58,690 bases of DNA from the NCBI RefSeq assembly GCF_000424985.1, contig NZ_AUKX01000037.1, positions 1-58,690 of the forward strand. The letters run 5' to 3'. The position numbers and the translations under genes were made by a program. Under the pieces are notes generated by a model. The model was given only the letters and a program-made list of their open reading frames with translations. It did no database searches and had not been told where the DNA came from. This stretch comes from Arenibacter latericius DSM 15913. Lineage in GTDB: Bacteria > Bacteroidota > Bacteroidia > Flavobacteriales > Flavobacteriaceae. Positions 45,801-54,456 of this stretch are shown here, piece by piece. Positions within the stretch are counted from its first letter, which is position 1; each line of letters begins with the position of its first letter.

Positions 45801-45871
45801 ATGAGATACGCGTACAAGACAGTAATGGTCAATGGAGTGACGTCATAAGAGGAACAATTGTAAGGGTTTAA
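42833..45871 (+). CDS. Giant multi-domain TraQ-like surface lipoprotein
   Basis: The 1012-residue protein has a lipoprotein signal (ILIFSCSK, Cys about 25). It contains eight tandem domains of about 100-110 residues starting near 38, 143, 250, 362, 470, 577, 680 and 787, each with the pattern of YEI-strand, a G-x-G turn, an NGT or DGG turn, a PGxxY strand and a closing strand. This pattern resembles the DUF3872/TraQ domain, of which ordinary TraQ has one copy. The C-terminal 120 residues differ and carry four Cys (ISCGGLNGCDYV, TCFAANCSEAY). At the end of the tra operon, it is probably a cell-surface stalk or adhesin for mating contact. Confidence 0.7.
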   Translation: MKKIDSNTHISIGLLLALLILIFSCSKDFESLVLDSFDFSFTGEHPTETYLFENTRTSFTLTPEKEISTIAYFIKYLPSNKKGYFTTLEGDTIRPHDTLQVKTRQWNYNYVAIDTGTHQVRFMAWDTNANKKELSLAYRAHYASFSFLLNKGVNEFIINSKNPINATLLRDKETLDPNNKNDFEITYQIQNGTGKLYIDDQAFDAGTPFFLPKGITELRYLPETLGEHKLSLTATAPDGATKTEELLFTVVNLDFTINTTAASTVVELDTNLAIAVDLNTQDEESKVNYEITHSFSATSEGAGTVRDQNGGVMEPGQYRAIIPGSYNYTFTSKELGNRMIYFSVRDSNAQTKRDSVAIEVANIPFSFTGNSGSNSVFINERTQLNFNLKSNGNTEIIQYSLSHQLLEGNGRVEKGDGTLLQNSKEYEVEIGDFSLFYYPESLGSHQIAFMVTDNYGQEVGPVVIDLETKQNDFTLTITPSKTSEFVNTPINTIIDVDEIPEGTNDMYEAFYSSGKNSSLQVNGTTYEPGEKFQLGPNNNNVVYIGAEPGQHNLVISVESGANVTHTASTVIDYKQIDFLFTAGSQKSDISVGETTSLNFNISENVGTSNYKMRYSLNGNALIKDENGIQVSAGNIYEVPKGNFNWSLEGTDESNVELVFYVQNDTGLEKSAAITVAVTPKDYNFSANATQSKTYTETPVPVNFNISEIGIGGDSYTMYFSSGNNNGTFEYNGNTYSAGESFSVPTGSFQGMYTGLTEDTHQVAFTVRSSSQVEKTANVSIEIEKYEEFFDLTVSQSTQDKFEDQPFLINVVTNAPAGHDSEVTYEMTFQFSGMNGGYINHRGIIYKEGEVIPLEYGSVAMQFYPEIDDSFTINFRVENSTGISQTTSESIEMLKKPTVAVKGEKHNISCGGLNGCDYVIRIYTCFAANCSEAYNGATLQQVEVRVYNRKDKRWDTMLFNYNDAKGSGVERYFELEEEPKESKLRYLDQDYEIRVQDSNGQWSDVIRGTIVRV

Positions 45872-45876
45872 AGCAA

Positions 45877-46362
45877 CTAGCTTTTCTTAAAAGTTATAGT
45901 CACTAAGACATCTGTGCCGCCAAGGTTGTCTTGAGTTTCTACTACTAATTTGTCCTTTTCAAATTTCATGATTTTCATCTCTCTACGAGAACCAAAAACA
46001 ATACGATTATTATTGATAAGTTGATAGGTATCGGATTCAATTGTGGTAAAGGCTTGATTCCCCTCACATGCCAATCCATTTTCATTTATACTGAAAGATC
46101 CATCCTCCCCCTCACCTCTTTCGGCAAAAAATGTTAGGTTATCCTTTATACATTGTTTAATTTCCTGAGTGTTGAATAAGTCTATATTCGATGTCCCATC
46201 ACCATTGATATCCACCGCTCTATCGGTCATAATAGCCGTATATTCCCACTGTCCTAACAAGGCCTTGGCCTTATCACTTTCTGAAACATCGGCGTCATCT
46301 TTATTGCATGAGAATATTAAGATTAAGGGGAAAACATAGAAAATTACTGATTTTAATTTCAT
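45877..46362 (-). CDS. Lipocalin-like lipoprotein
   Basis: The protein is about 161 residues from ATG 46362. I chose this start because a lipoprotein signal begins there (VFPLILIFSCNKDD). The body (LLGQWEYTAIM, DGTSNIDLF, MKIMKFEKDKLVVETQD) resembles Bacteroidota lipocalin-like family proteins, which contain a NGDGxxNxDL segment. It converges on the tra operon with only 5 nt between the stops. No link to transfer is known; surface or exclusion roles are speculation. Confidence 0.65.
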   Translation of the reverse strand: MKLKSVIFYVFPLILIFSCNKDDADVSESDKAKALLGQWEYTAIMTDRAVDINGDGTSNIDLFNTQEIKQCIKDNLTFFAERGEGEDGSFSINENGLACEGNQAFTTIESDTYQLINNNRIVFGSRREMKIMKFEKDKLVVETQDNLGGTDVLVTITFKKS

Positions 46363-46459
46363 AACTACCTGTATTAGACCACTATAAATATAAACATTCT
46401 GATTATAAAACCCGTAAATAAAAAAATGCCTTATCGATTCTAGCGGTGGGAGATTAAAG

Positions 46460-46488
46460 GCAAATAGCACTTTTTCAGTGCTGTTTGC
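46460..46488. terminator. Hairpin, possible bidirectional terminator
   Basis: GCAAATAGCACT (46460-46471) pairs with AGTGCTGTTTGC (46477-46488) with one G-T pair around a 5-nt loop. A short T-run follows on the plus strand. It lies between the lipoprotein and the small accessory genes on the minus strand. Confidence 0.45.
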
Positions 46489-46630
46489 TTTTATGCGCGG
46501 TTTCGAGGAGGTTGACAACTAAGAACGAAACTCGACCAAAGGATATGGACGTAGTCCGTAAGTTTGGAAGAAGTGTAGTCGCAAGCTTTTCAACTTCCGC
46601 AGAAATATGGGAAAGAATGATTAAATCCGC

Positions 46631-46903
46631 TTATAGGGATTGGTTCCACCCCTTTTCCTCTCCATTGCTTGGATCAAAATTCCTTCCTGGTTCTTGACCA
46701 ACAGATTGGTCATAGCTATTGCCCTTGGCTTTTCGAAATTCGTCATTGAATTCAGCCATTCCCGCTTGTAGTGCCTTTAGGTTACCGTCTTCTGAAACTA
46801 GCCCCTTGAACATTGGGGTGGATAAATTGAGTTCTTTGGCCAATTCATATCCCAGATTAAAGGCCTGCAAATAATCCCTATCTACTTTTATTTCTTCTTT
46901 CAT
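46631..46903 (-). CDS. Small hypothetical protein beside the excisionase-like gene
   Basis: The 90-residue acidic protein is helical in its first 65 residues (VDRDYLQAFNLGYELAKELN) and disordered at the end. It starts 3 nt after the excisionase-like gene, so the two form a unit. Short proteins of this kind follow the xis-like gene in other Bacteroidota ICEs. No function is recognised. Confidence 0.55.
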   Translation of the reverse strand: MKEEIKVDRDYLQAFNLGYELAKELNLSTPMFKGLVSEDGNLKALQAGMAEFNDEFRKAKGNSYDQSVGQEPGRNFDPSNGEEKGWNQSL

Positions 46904-46906
46904 CCT

Positions 46907-47176
46907 TTAAAATGTTTCGCGTGCGTGATTTTCTATAAATTCATGAAGGGATTCCCTATCGTACAGAATAGTTCTTGGTTGGGGTTGAGAGAACCTGATC
47001 TTACCCTCATCCCTTAATCTCTGTAAGGTAGAGGCAGATTTAATATTAAGTATGGACAAAGCCTCCTCCCCATCTATCCATTTGGAAGGTTTATCTTTCC
47101 TAGTGGCCTCAATATGTTCTACTACCTTATCAAATAAGGCGTAAAACGCTTCTTCTTGAAGACATACGACTTGCAT
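46907..47176 (-). CDS. Excisionase-like helix-turn-helix protein
   Basis: The 89-residue protein has a MerR/Xis-type winged helix: WIDGEEALSILNIKSASTLQ (about 38-57) then RDEGKIRFSQPQPRTILYDR, with a C-terminal helix. This HTH_17 layout is typical of recombination directionality factors and regulators beside ICE integrases. Position between integrase and the rest of the element supports a role in excision. Confidence 0.7.
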   Translation of the reverse strand: MQVVCLQEEAFYALFDKVVEHIEATRKDKPSKWIDGEEALSILNIKSASTLQRLRDEGKIRFSQPQPRTILYDRESLHEFIENHARETF

Positions 47177-47443
47177 GAAATTAAATTTTAATATTATATA
47201 ACTGGACGTATTTAAAGGGGACTTTTATTACCTATAAGATACGAATTATGTGAGTTCCATTCAAGTCTTTTTAGTCTAAATGTCAGTCAATTGGATGAGT
47301 TACATAAAATACTATTCACCTTGGAATAAATTATCCCCAGCAATAATTACTTAAAAAATAAAGCTTTATAGTTTTCACTTGCACTGGGAATAAAACAATA
47401 CTTATAAATAGATCAAGTATTTAGTCATAAACCTAAAGTAAAT

Positions 47444-48655
47444 TCAAAAGTCAATAACCCTTTCCAAAGCATCATCAATTTCCCGATGCATAAAATTGGA
47501 TTGATAATTTACCGTTGTAGTTATAGAAGAATGGCGATATAATTTCTGCAACATTTGAATAGGAATCTTATCTCCAGAAATATTACCGAAACTATGTCGT
47601 GCAATGTGCATACTGAGTTTTTTTTCAATCCCCAGTTTCTCGGCGACCATTTTTAATCGCCTATTTAGGTTTCTTGTGATAGATTTCACTCGGATTGACA
47701 CTTTGTTATGATCGTTTAGATTAGTTCCCTTTAAATAATGAAAGACTAAGTCATTCTTGTCTTCTTGCCTAGATGTATATTGTTTAAGTAGCATTTTTGC
47801 CTTCTTAGGCACCGCTAGGGAAACAATTTTTTTATTTTTTCCCATTCTATAATATAGTCGTCCATCTTTAAAATCGGAACATTTCAACTTTAATAGATCT
47901 CCCACTCTTATTCCGGCGAAATAGAAACTCATTAGCCATGTGTTAACCGCATTCTGTTGAGCTTCCGACAAATCGCTCACTCCCTCGAGCAATTTAATTT
48001 CTTCCTTGGTTAAACCTATTTTCTCACTTTCTGGAAACTTTATTTGAATTTTTCCTTTCCCAAATGGATAATTGCTGTCCTCTACATGATATTCATTTCT
48101 CGCTAAATTATAAACTGTTCTTATTAGCATATGGTAATTGACCACAGTTCTTGGAGAAACTTTTCGTTCATAAAGTAAATGTGCCTCAAACTTCTTCAGC
48201 AATTTGACATCCAAATCGGTAAAAGACAATTTTTTACAGCCTAAAAACTCTTTGAACACTATTAATCTTTTTTCTTGGTTGTAATGTTGGTCAAACTTTT
48301 TTCTTCTTAAAATATTTTCAAGGAATATTTCACTTGCTTTAAAAAAATCAAATTCATCCTCGGTTGTTATTTTTCTTGCTATAATGGTTACCGAGGATTT
48401 GTTATGGCTTGTTTCTATTTCCAAAGCAGCATCATGTGCTTCAGAAAGCTTTTTTAAAAGTAGATTATTAAGACGTGCTGAATTTGGGTGACTATTCCTT
48501 GCCAATCCTTTAGTATCATCCCAATCCTTTTTCAATATATACTCTCCAGTAAAAATGAACTTTGTTTTTCTATTTTTTGTCAATCGTAAAACAATGGGAA
48601 ATGTTTTATCCTTCTTTTGATAATTTTTACGTAATATTATCTTAATGGTGGCCAT
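47444..48655 (-). CDS. int: Tyrosine site-specific integrase of the ICE
   Basis: The 403-residue protein has an arm-binding N-terminal domain (about 1-95), a SAM-like core-binding domain (about 105-195) and the catalytic domain. The catalytic residues are present: Arg about 250 (FAGIRVGDLL), His-x-x-Arg about 350-353 (MHIARHSFG), His about 375 (LYRHSSI) and Tyr about 384 (TVNYQSNF). It should integrate and excise the element at the partial tRNA gene located 160 nt upstream of its start. It is intact and of normal length for Bacteroidota ICE integrases. Confidence 0.93.
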   Translation of the reverse strand: MATIKIILRKNYQKKDKTFPIVLRLTKNRKTKFIFTGEYILKKDWDDTKGLARNSHPNSARLNNLLLKKLSEAHDAALEIETSHNKSSVTIIARKITTEDEFDFFKASEIFLENILRRKKFDQHYNQEKRLIVFKEFLGCKKLSFTDLDVKLLKKFEAHLLYERKVSPRTVVNYHMLIRTVYNLARNEYHVEDSNYPFGKGKIQIKFPESEKIGLTKEEIKLLEGVSDLSEAQQNAVNTWLMSFYFAGIRVGDLLKLKCSDFKDGRLYYRMGKNKKIVSLAVPKKAKMLLKQYTSRQEDKNDLVFHYLKGTNLNDHNKVSIRVKSITRNLNRRLKMVAEKLGIEKKLSMHIARHSFGNISGDKIPIQMLQKLYRHSSITTTVNYQSNFMHREIDDALERVIDF

Positions 48656-48691
48656 ATCTCACTGTCTAACAATGCTAAAGATACAAAATCC

Positions 48692-48712
48692 ATGTACAAC
48701 ATATGTACAACA
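48692..48712 (+). repeat. Tandem direct repeats near the attachment site
   Basis: ATGTACAACA occurs at 48692-48701 and again at 48703-48712, about 37 nt upstream of the integrase start. Direct repeats at this place are typical arm-type integrase sites, but no biochemical support is visible. Confidence 0.4.
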
Positions 48713-48816
48713 TTTGATGGTTTTTAATGGTTTTAAATCAATTTAAATTGTTAAACGCAACTGATAATCTACTGTTTTAGAGCTATTTAAGACCATTTAA
48801 GTACAGATCTTTGGAA

Positions 48817-48860
48817 ATTCATAACCCGGAGGTCTCGGGTTCAACTCCCGATCTCGCTAC
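48817..48860 (+). tRNA. 3' part of a tRNA-Met gene, probable attR
   Basis: From the anticodon loop onward the sequence is a good tRNA: TTCATAA loop (anticodon CAT), anticodon-stem strand CCCGG, variable loop AGGTC, T-arm TCGGG-TTCAACT-CCCGA and acceptor strand TCTCGCT. The upstream strand of the anticodon stem should be CCGGG but reads GGAAA, and no D-arm or 5' acceptor strand precedes it. The gene is thus interrupted at the anticodon loop, as expected for one att site of an ICE inserted into a tRNA gene. The intact copy should lie at the other end, outside the window. Confidence 0.75.
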
Positions 48861-48873
48861 AAGTAAATTAGGG

Positions 48874-48906
48874 AAACCCTGGAGATAATTCTTCTGGGTT
48901 TTTTCT
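48874..48906 (+). terminator. Terminator of the tRNA-Met transcription unit
   Basis: AAACCC (48874-48879) pairs with GGGTTT (48896-48901) with inner pairs around GGAG and CTTC. A run of T follows. It marks the chromosomal side of the attachment site. Confidence 0.65.
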
Positions 48907-49132
48907 TTTAAAATACAAGTTATTACAGCACAGCTATTTATAACTCTTTACCCCTTCCTGTAATTAGATACGTTAATGGATTACTGCTGAAAATTCACTT
49001 ACAAATCCTGTGAGGTTGACCGTCTCGAATCTTTTACTCTCCCTCCTGAACACTAGTTAGGTTTGTATTTGTTAATTTAGTTTTTTAAAAACGCAACTAG
49101 TCTTATCCAACGTTGACAACAAGCATTAAAAA

Positions 49133-50134
49133 ATGAAAAAACAGCTTATTACAGTATTATTAATAATATTTACACTCCAAGTTTCTACTGCGCAATTAGA
49201 AAATTTACAATGGTTAGATATTGAATTATCTAATTACAAATATCCTTATCCTGTTGCCTCAATCCACTTAAACATACAAGAGCAAAACTTAAAAATGGCT
49301 TATATGGATATTAAGCCAGAACACTATAACGGTAAAAACATTGTACTACTTCACGGAAAAAATTTTAATGGTGCCTATTGGAAGACCACAATAGAAGCCT
49401 TAACTAATGAAGGTTATCGTGTAATAGTACCAGACCAAATAGGTTTTGGGAAATCGTCTAAACCCACTCATTTTCATTACACATTTCAGCAATTAGCACA
49501 AAATACCAAGGTCTTATTAGATACCTTAAAAGTAGATAAAGTCTCTGTCTTAGGACATTCTATGGGTGGAATGTTAGCCACCAGATTCGTTTTAATGTAT
49601 CCTGATATTAGTGAAAAACTTATTTTAGAAAATCCAATTGGTCTAGAAGATTGGAAATTAAAAGCGCCCTATAAACCTGTAGAATGGTGGTATAAAAATG
49701 AACTAAAAATAACCTATGAAGATATAAAGAAGTATCAGTTAATTAATTATTACGATAATAAATGGAAACCCCAATACGACGAATGGGTAAATTTACTTGC
49801 AGGCTGGACACTTAACTCCAATTATAATACCATTGCCTGGAATAATGCATTGACTTTTGACATGATTTTTACACAACCTGTGGTATATGAGTTTAAAAAC
49901 ATTAGCACACAAACATTACTCATTATTGGCACTAGAGACCGAACCGCACTAGGCAAACCCTTGGTTACTGAAGAAGTGCGAAAAACTATGGGATTGTATA
50001 ACGAATTAGGAAAGAAAACGCAACAGGCAATACCTAATTCAGAGTTAGTTGAATTAGAAAACGTGGGACATTTACCCCATATAGAAAAATTTGAAAGCTT
50101 TATTAATCCCTTAATACGATTTTTAAAAAATTAA
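49133..50134 (+). CDS. Secreted alpha/beta hydrolase
   Basis: The 333-residue protein has a signal peptide (MKKQLITVLLIIFTLQVSTA) and a full alpha/beta-hydrolase core: oxyanion region LLHGKNFNGAYW, nucleophile elbow LGHSMGGM, acid residue in IIGTRDRTA and catalytic His in ENVGHLPHIE. The substrate is not evident. It is the first gene on the chromosomal side of the attachment site. A promoter-like motif is not obvious upstream. Confidence 0.85.
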   Translation: MKKQLITVLLIIFTLQVSTAQLENLQWLDIELSNYKYPYPVASIHLNIQEQNLKMAYMDIKPEHYNGKNIVLLHGKNFNGAYWKTTIEALTNEGYRVIVPDQIGFGKSSKPTHFHYTFQQLAQNTKVLLDTLKVDKVSVLGHSMGGMLATRFVLMYPDISEKLILENPIGLEDWKLKAPYKPVEWWYKNELKITYEDIKKYQLINYYDNKWKPQYDEWVNLLAGWTLNSNYNTIAWNNALTFDMIFTQPVVYEFKNISTQTLLIIGTRDRTALGKPLVTEEVRKTMGLYNELGKKTQQAIPNSELVELENVGHLPHIEKFESFINPLIRFLKN

Positions 50135-50475
50135 CGATTACCGACCTAGGCCCAAATAATACCAACCAAAAAAAGGTCATTCTTGGTAAATATTTGGCTC
50201 ATTCTATTATACATTAATAAGAACATGATAGGAGGTTACCATTTAAACCCTTAAAAGTAATTGTAGTGAATATACCCCTACTTTATGCTTTTTCAGCCTA
50301 AATTTGAAACAAGTTCCATTAAAAAAATGATTTATCATTTTAAAAATGTGTCCGAGTTTTAAGGTAAACTAACAATGCTCAAAACATGCCCATTATAGAA
50401 AACAACTATAGGACTTAACAGAATCCTCGGAAGATTATATTCTCATTTAGTGAGTAACTATCAAATAATATAAAA
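50135..50475. other. Intergenic region with an imperfect inverted repeat
   Basis: An imperfect repeat pairs 50150-50165 (GCCCAAATAATACCAA) with 50183-50198 (TTGGTAAATATTTGGC), possibly a terminator for the hydrolase gene. No ORF or clear promoter is seen in the rest. Confidence 0.3.
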
Positions 50476-51282
50476 ATGAATAAACTAGAGGGTAAAACAA
50501 TTTTAATTACAGGTGGCGCTTCTGGAATTGGTAAAATAATGGTTCGTTTACTATTAGAACGAAACGCCAAAGTTATCATCTGGGATATTAATCAAGAAAA
50601 AATAGACGAAACAATAGCGCAATTCTCTAACAAAGGGAAGGTTTTTGGTTACCATGTAGATGTTTCCGATATAGCGCAAATACAAGAATCAGCTAAAAGA
50701 GTTAAACAAGAAATAGGTATTGTTGATGTATTGATCAATAATGCTGGAATAATAGTTGGTAAATATTTTAGCGAGCATACGGTATCTGATATTTCCAAAA
50801 CAATGGAAATTAATGCAAGTGCCCCTATGCATATCACCAAGGTATTTCTAGATGATATGATGGAACAGAATTCTGGACACATTTGCAATATTGCTTCATC
50901 TGGAGGGCTCGTTTCCAATCCTAAAATGTCTGTTTACGCTGCCAGCAAATGGGCGCTAATTGGTTGGTCTGACAGTCTGCGATTGGAAATGAAACAATTG
51001 AATAAAAAGGTGAATGTTACCACCATAATGCCTTACTACATCAATACAGGAATGTTTGATGGTGTACAATCAAAAATACCAATACTTGAACCAGAAGCTA
51101 CAGCACTAACCATTGTAAAAGCCATTGAGAAGAATAAAAAAATGTTGAGTATTCCTGGGTATATATACAGGTTTACACGCTTTGGTCAGGCTATAATGTC
51201 GATTAATATTTTTGATTGGTTTGCGGGAGATGTTCTCGGAATTTACAAAACAATGGAGCATTTTACAGGTCGTAAAGAATAG
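50476..51282 (+). CDS. Short-chain dehydrogenase/reductase
   Basis: The 268-residue protein shows the classical SDR pattern: NAD(P)-binding GGASGIG (about 13-19), DVSD (about 61-64), NNAG (about 89-92), catalytic Ser in NIASSGG and the YAASK motif. Asp in IIWDINQ at the end of beta2 favours NAD(H). The C-terminal region resembles the 17-beta-HSD/retinol-dehydrogenase-like SDR group. The substrate is unknown; neighbours give no pathway. Confidence 0.87.
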   Translation: MNKLEGKTILITGGASGIGKIMVRLLLERNAKVIIWDINQEKIDETIAQFSNKGKVFGYHVDVSDIAQIQESAKRVKQEIGIVDVLINNAGIIVGKYFSEHTVSDISKTMEINASAPMHITKVFLDDMMEQNSGHICNIASSGGLVSNPKMSVYAASKWALIGWSDSLRLEMKQLNKKVNVTTIMPYYINTGMFDGVQSKIPILEPEATALTIVKAIEKNKKMLSIPGYIYRFTRFGQAIMSINIFDWFAGDVLGIYKTMEHFTGRKE

Positions 51283-51534
51283 TAATATTTTAGGGGACAT
51301 TGTAAAGTTCATCTGACACTTTAGACCTACCCAATACTTTAAACCTGCTTAAATACGAACTTTTGTGGAAATTTATATTTAAGTAAGTAACATACAAAAT
51401 ATTGTTTTTGGGAGTCTTTTAAACTAGGTATTTCAATACAAAGGTGTTAGACCTAGTTATCATTAAGAATGCATATAGTGAACTCTATTTAAGTAATCTG
51501 ATCAAAATCAATAAACTGAATAAACTTAATATTT

Positions 51535-53007
51535 ATGAAATATATATTTCATTTATTAATCCTTACAACCCTTATTATTGGCTGTAAGGAAACTTCTAAG
51601 CAAAACGAAATAGAAAAGCCATCACAAATTAAGCTTGAAAAAAGTGAAGAAAAATTAACAGATAGTATTCAGATAAAAAACATTCAAATAGGTTCGGAAA
51701 CCACTAATGACAAGAATAGGTTTCATTCTTCTTACCCAAGCACTACCTATACTTTCATTAATGATCACCAGGAAGAATTCACCCAAACCTACTTAAATGA
51801 ATTTAAAAATGCAGCAAAAAAGGAAAATGATAATGCTGTTGCAGGATTAGATTTTGGTCAACATTTTGAATTAATAGAAAGTTCACCTTCAATTATTGCT
51901 TTTTTAATAGAGCGTTATACTTCTTATGGGAATAACTATGACACACAATATTATACCCATATTTATGATTTAAAAGAAAAAAAGGAACTTCAATTCTCAA
52001 CTCTTTTTTCTCCACAAAAAAACTTTAATAAGCTTGCTGAAATTGCTAAATCGAAAACAGAAGATATTTTAAAAGAAAAAATCAATTCAATGGAAGGTCT
52101 AACAAATAGTGATAGAAATACTATTTGGAAAAGCACTCTAGACATGATTGCTGAAGGAACCAAACCCACCGATAAAAACTACCATGCCTTTTCTTGGGAT
52201 AAATCTGGTAACCTAACTATTTATTTTGATAAATATCAAGTAGCATCAGGTAATCATGGGAATATTCAGGTAACACTTTCTCCAAAATCCTATCAACCTT
52301 TAGTAACTAAAAAGTATCAATCTGTATTTCATATACAACGGGAAAAAATAGACACATCAGCATCTTCCATAGCGCGGGACAGTATTTCCCAAAAAACGTT
52401 TGAAATAGACTGCAGCAAAGAACCTTGTATAGCGATAACCTTTGATGATGGTCCAGCCACACACACTACACAACTTTTAGACATATTAAAAAAGCATAAT
52501 GTAAAGGCTACATTTTTTGTTTTAGGTAAATCTGCCAAAGTGCAAAAGAACACCCTGTTAAGAGCTTATAAAGAAGGACATCAGATAGGAAATCACAGTT
52601 GGGATCATAAGGATTTAAAAAAGCTATCGGAAGAAGCAATTGCTAATCAAATAATTAAAACTAATGATGTAATCTCAAATATCACAGGGGAAGAAGTACA
52701 GGTTATGCGTCCGCCTTACGGCTCTTTTAACGACATGGTGAAAAATAAAGCCAATATGCCCATAATTTTATGGAATTTAGATCCATTGGATTGGAAGGAT
52801 CGAGATGCTGATATTGTAGCAAAAAGAATAAGTGAGGCTAATTTAAATGGAATAGTATTGGCCCATGACATTCATAAGTCCACCGTAGAAGCTATGCCCG
52901 AGGTAATTTCTCATTTTAAGGAAAAAGGATATCATTTAGTAACCATAGACAACCTATTTGCTGATAAAAAGCTAGCAAATGGAAAAGTTTATGACCGTAG
53001 ACGATAA
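51535..53007 (+). CDS. Polysaccharide deacetylase lipoprotein with DUF3298-type domain
   Basis: The 490-residue protein starts with a lipoprotein signal (LIIGCKE, Cys about 17). The N-terminal half (about 70-260) resembles the DUF4163/DUF3298 (RsiV-like) module with FSTLFSPQKNFNKL. The C-terminal half is a NodB deacetylase: TFDDGP, NHSWDH, RPPYG, WNLDPLDW and VLAHDIH motifs are all present. It probably removes acetyl groups from peptidoglycan or another surface glycan at the cell envelope. The domain pairing is also known in Firmicutes deacetylases. Confidence 0.88.
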   Translation: MKYIFHLLILTTLIIGCKETSKQNEIEKPSQIKLEKSEEKLTDSIQIKNIQIGSETTNDKNRFHSSYPSTTYTFINDHQEEFTQTYLNEFKNAAKKENDNAVAGLDFGQHFELIESSPSIIAFLIERYTSYGNNYDTQYYTHIYDLKEKKELQFSTLFSPQKNFNKLAEIAKSKTEDILKEKINSMEGLTNSDRNTIWKSTLDMIAEGTKPTDKNYHAFSWDKSGNLTIYFDKYQVASGNHGNIQVTLSPKSYQPLVTKKYQSVFHIQREKIDTSASSIARDSISQKTFEIDCSKEPCIAITFDDGPATHTTQLLDILKKHNVKATFFVLGKSAKVQKNTLLRAYKEGHQIGNHSWDHKDLKKLSEEAIANQIIKTNDVISNITGEEVQVMRPPYGSFNDMVKNKANMPIILWNLDPLDWKDRDADIVAKRISEANLNGIVLAHDIHKSTVEAMPEVISHFKEKGYHLVTIDNLFADKKLANGKVYDRRR

Positions 53008-53108
53008 AAAAAAGTGATTATTCTATTTATCTTCTAAAAAATTCAATAGATCACGGAACGGGCTAGTGGCATAAATTTATAATCTCACTTTTTGAATAAA
53101 AGAAAACT

Positions 53109-54281
53109 ATGATTAAACAAGATTTTACGGAACAAACAAAAAGAGCTTTTCCGTGGCTGATAATGATCTTAATGTCCTCCGTGACATTTGTGGGAATCCT
53201 GTCCGAATTAATGCCTTCCGGTGTCTTACCACTTATGATGGCCGATTTAAATATTAGCGAAGTGCAAACTGGTAATCTAGTGGGATACTACGCTATAGCT
53301 TCCGCTATTTTTGCAATTCCTCTCATTTCTGTGACCATGCATTTTAACCGTAAATATCTATTGTTACTTCTACTTGCTGGCTTCGCAATTTCTAATATTA
53401 TAGCCGGACTTGTTCACAATTATACCATCATTATAATTCTTAGAATTATCGGTGGTATTTGTGCTGGGGTAATGTGGCCAATGATTGCTGCTTACGGAAT
53501 GCGATTGGTAGGTGAACAGCATCACGGGAAGGCAATAGCAGTTATCATGGCAGGCACTACATTGGGGATTAGTGTTGGGATGCCTATTATGACCACTATT
53601 GGAAATGATTATGGCTGGCGAACAGAGTTTATAGGGTTAGGTATTGTTATTATCGGTATTGCTTTAATCAGTTTATTTGCTCTACCCTCGATACCCGGGG
53701 AGAAACTAACTAAAAGCTCCTCCCCCTTTGCACTATTAAAAATACCAGCAGTTTTAATTGTGCTGTTGCTTACCTTGCTTGGCGTAATTGCACACTATGG
53801 GGTATATGTATATATCACAAGCCTTGTAGATGAAATTCAGCTTGCTGGTGGTGTTGAAAGGGCGTTATTGTTTTTTGGAATTGGATCTTTAATTTCTGTC
53901 TTATTAGCTATAAAACACACCGATAAACACCTTAGATTGCTCACCATCCTAATGTTTGGCTTGCTGATTATCTCCATGGTTATTTTTCTAACATTAGGTA
54001 AAACAACTATAATGGGGTATTCTGCCTTCTTTTTATGGGGACTTTCATTTGGACCCTTAGTAACTTTGTTGCAGGCAGCGGTGAGCAGACAGGTAGATAC
54101 TGCCAAAGACGTCGCTACCTCTGTACAATCTTCTGTATTTAACTTCTCTATTATGATTGCTTCATCCGCCGCTGGAATGTTGCTCCGAATGTACTCGCCC
54201 ATGAGTTTAATTTATCTTGCCATAGCTTTGTCCATTCCAGGTATAATTATTTCATTTTATTCTAAAAAAGCATTAAGCTGA
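53109..54281 (+). CDS. MFS transporter (DHA1/AraJ-like)
   Basis: The 390-residue protein has twelve predicted transmembrane helices in two halves. It shows MFS signatures such as GYYAIASAIFAIPLISVTMHFNRK between TM2 and TM3 and a TM5 antiporter-like stretch, GTTLGISVGMP. It fits drug or sugar efflux transporters. The substrate is unknown. Confidence 0.82.
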   Translation: MIKQDFTEQTKRAFPWLIMILMSSVTFVGILSELMPSGVLPLMMADLNISEVQTGNLVGYYAIASAIFAIPLISVTMHFNRKYLLLLLLAGFAISNIIAGLVHNYTIIIILRIIGGICAGVMWPMIAAYGMRLVGEQHHGKAIAVIMAGTTLGISVGMPIMTTIGNDYGWRTEFIGLGIVIIGIALISLFALPSIPGEKLTKSSSPFALLKIPAVLIVLLLTLLGVIAHYGVYVYITSLVDEIQLAGGVERALLFFGIGSLISVLLAIKHTDKHLRLLTILMFGLLIISMVIFLTLGKTTIMGYSAFFLWGLSFGPLVTLLQAAVSRQVDTAKDVATSVQSSVFNFSIMIASSAAGMLLRMYSPMSLIYLAIALSIPGIIISFYSKKALS

Positions 54282-54456
54282 CCTATATAGAAGCTATTGG
54301 GTTTAATTTGAAAACAGTCTTTTAAAGGATAAGGTAATAAGGGATTTGTTGATTATACCGCAATTTCGTAGTTATTAAATACAACACCTTTACATTAAAA
54401 TTGGTAATTTTAGACAGCATTGATTTATAAAACATAAATTCTAAAAAATAAGACAA

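Noticed and set aside
46485-46697. 70-residue plus-strand ORF opposite the small accessory gene
   Set aside because: It overlaps a hairpin and the end of the minus-strand gene and shows no recognisable feature.
48780-48816. Full tRNA gene ending at 48860
   Set aside because: No D-arm, 5' acceptor strand or matching anticodon-stem strand lies upstream, so only the 3' part is present.
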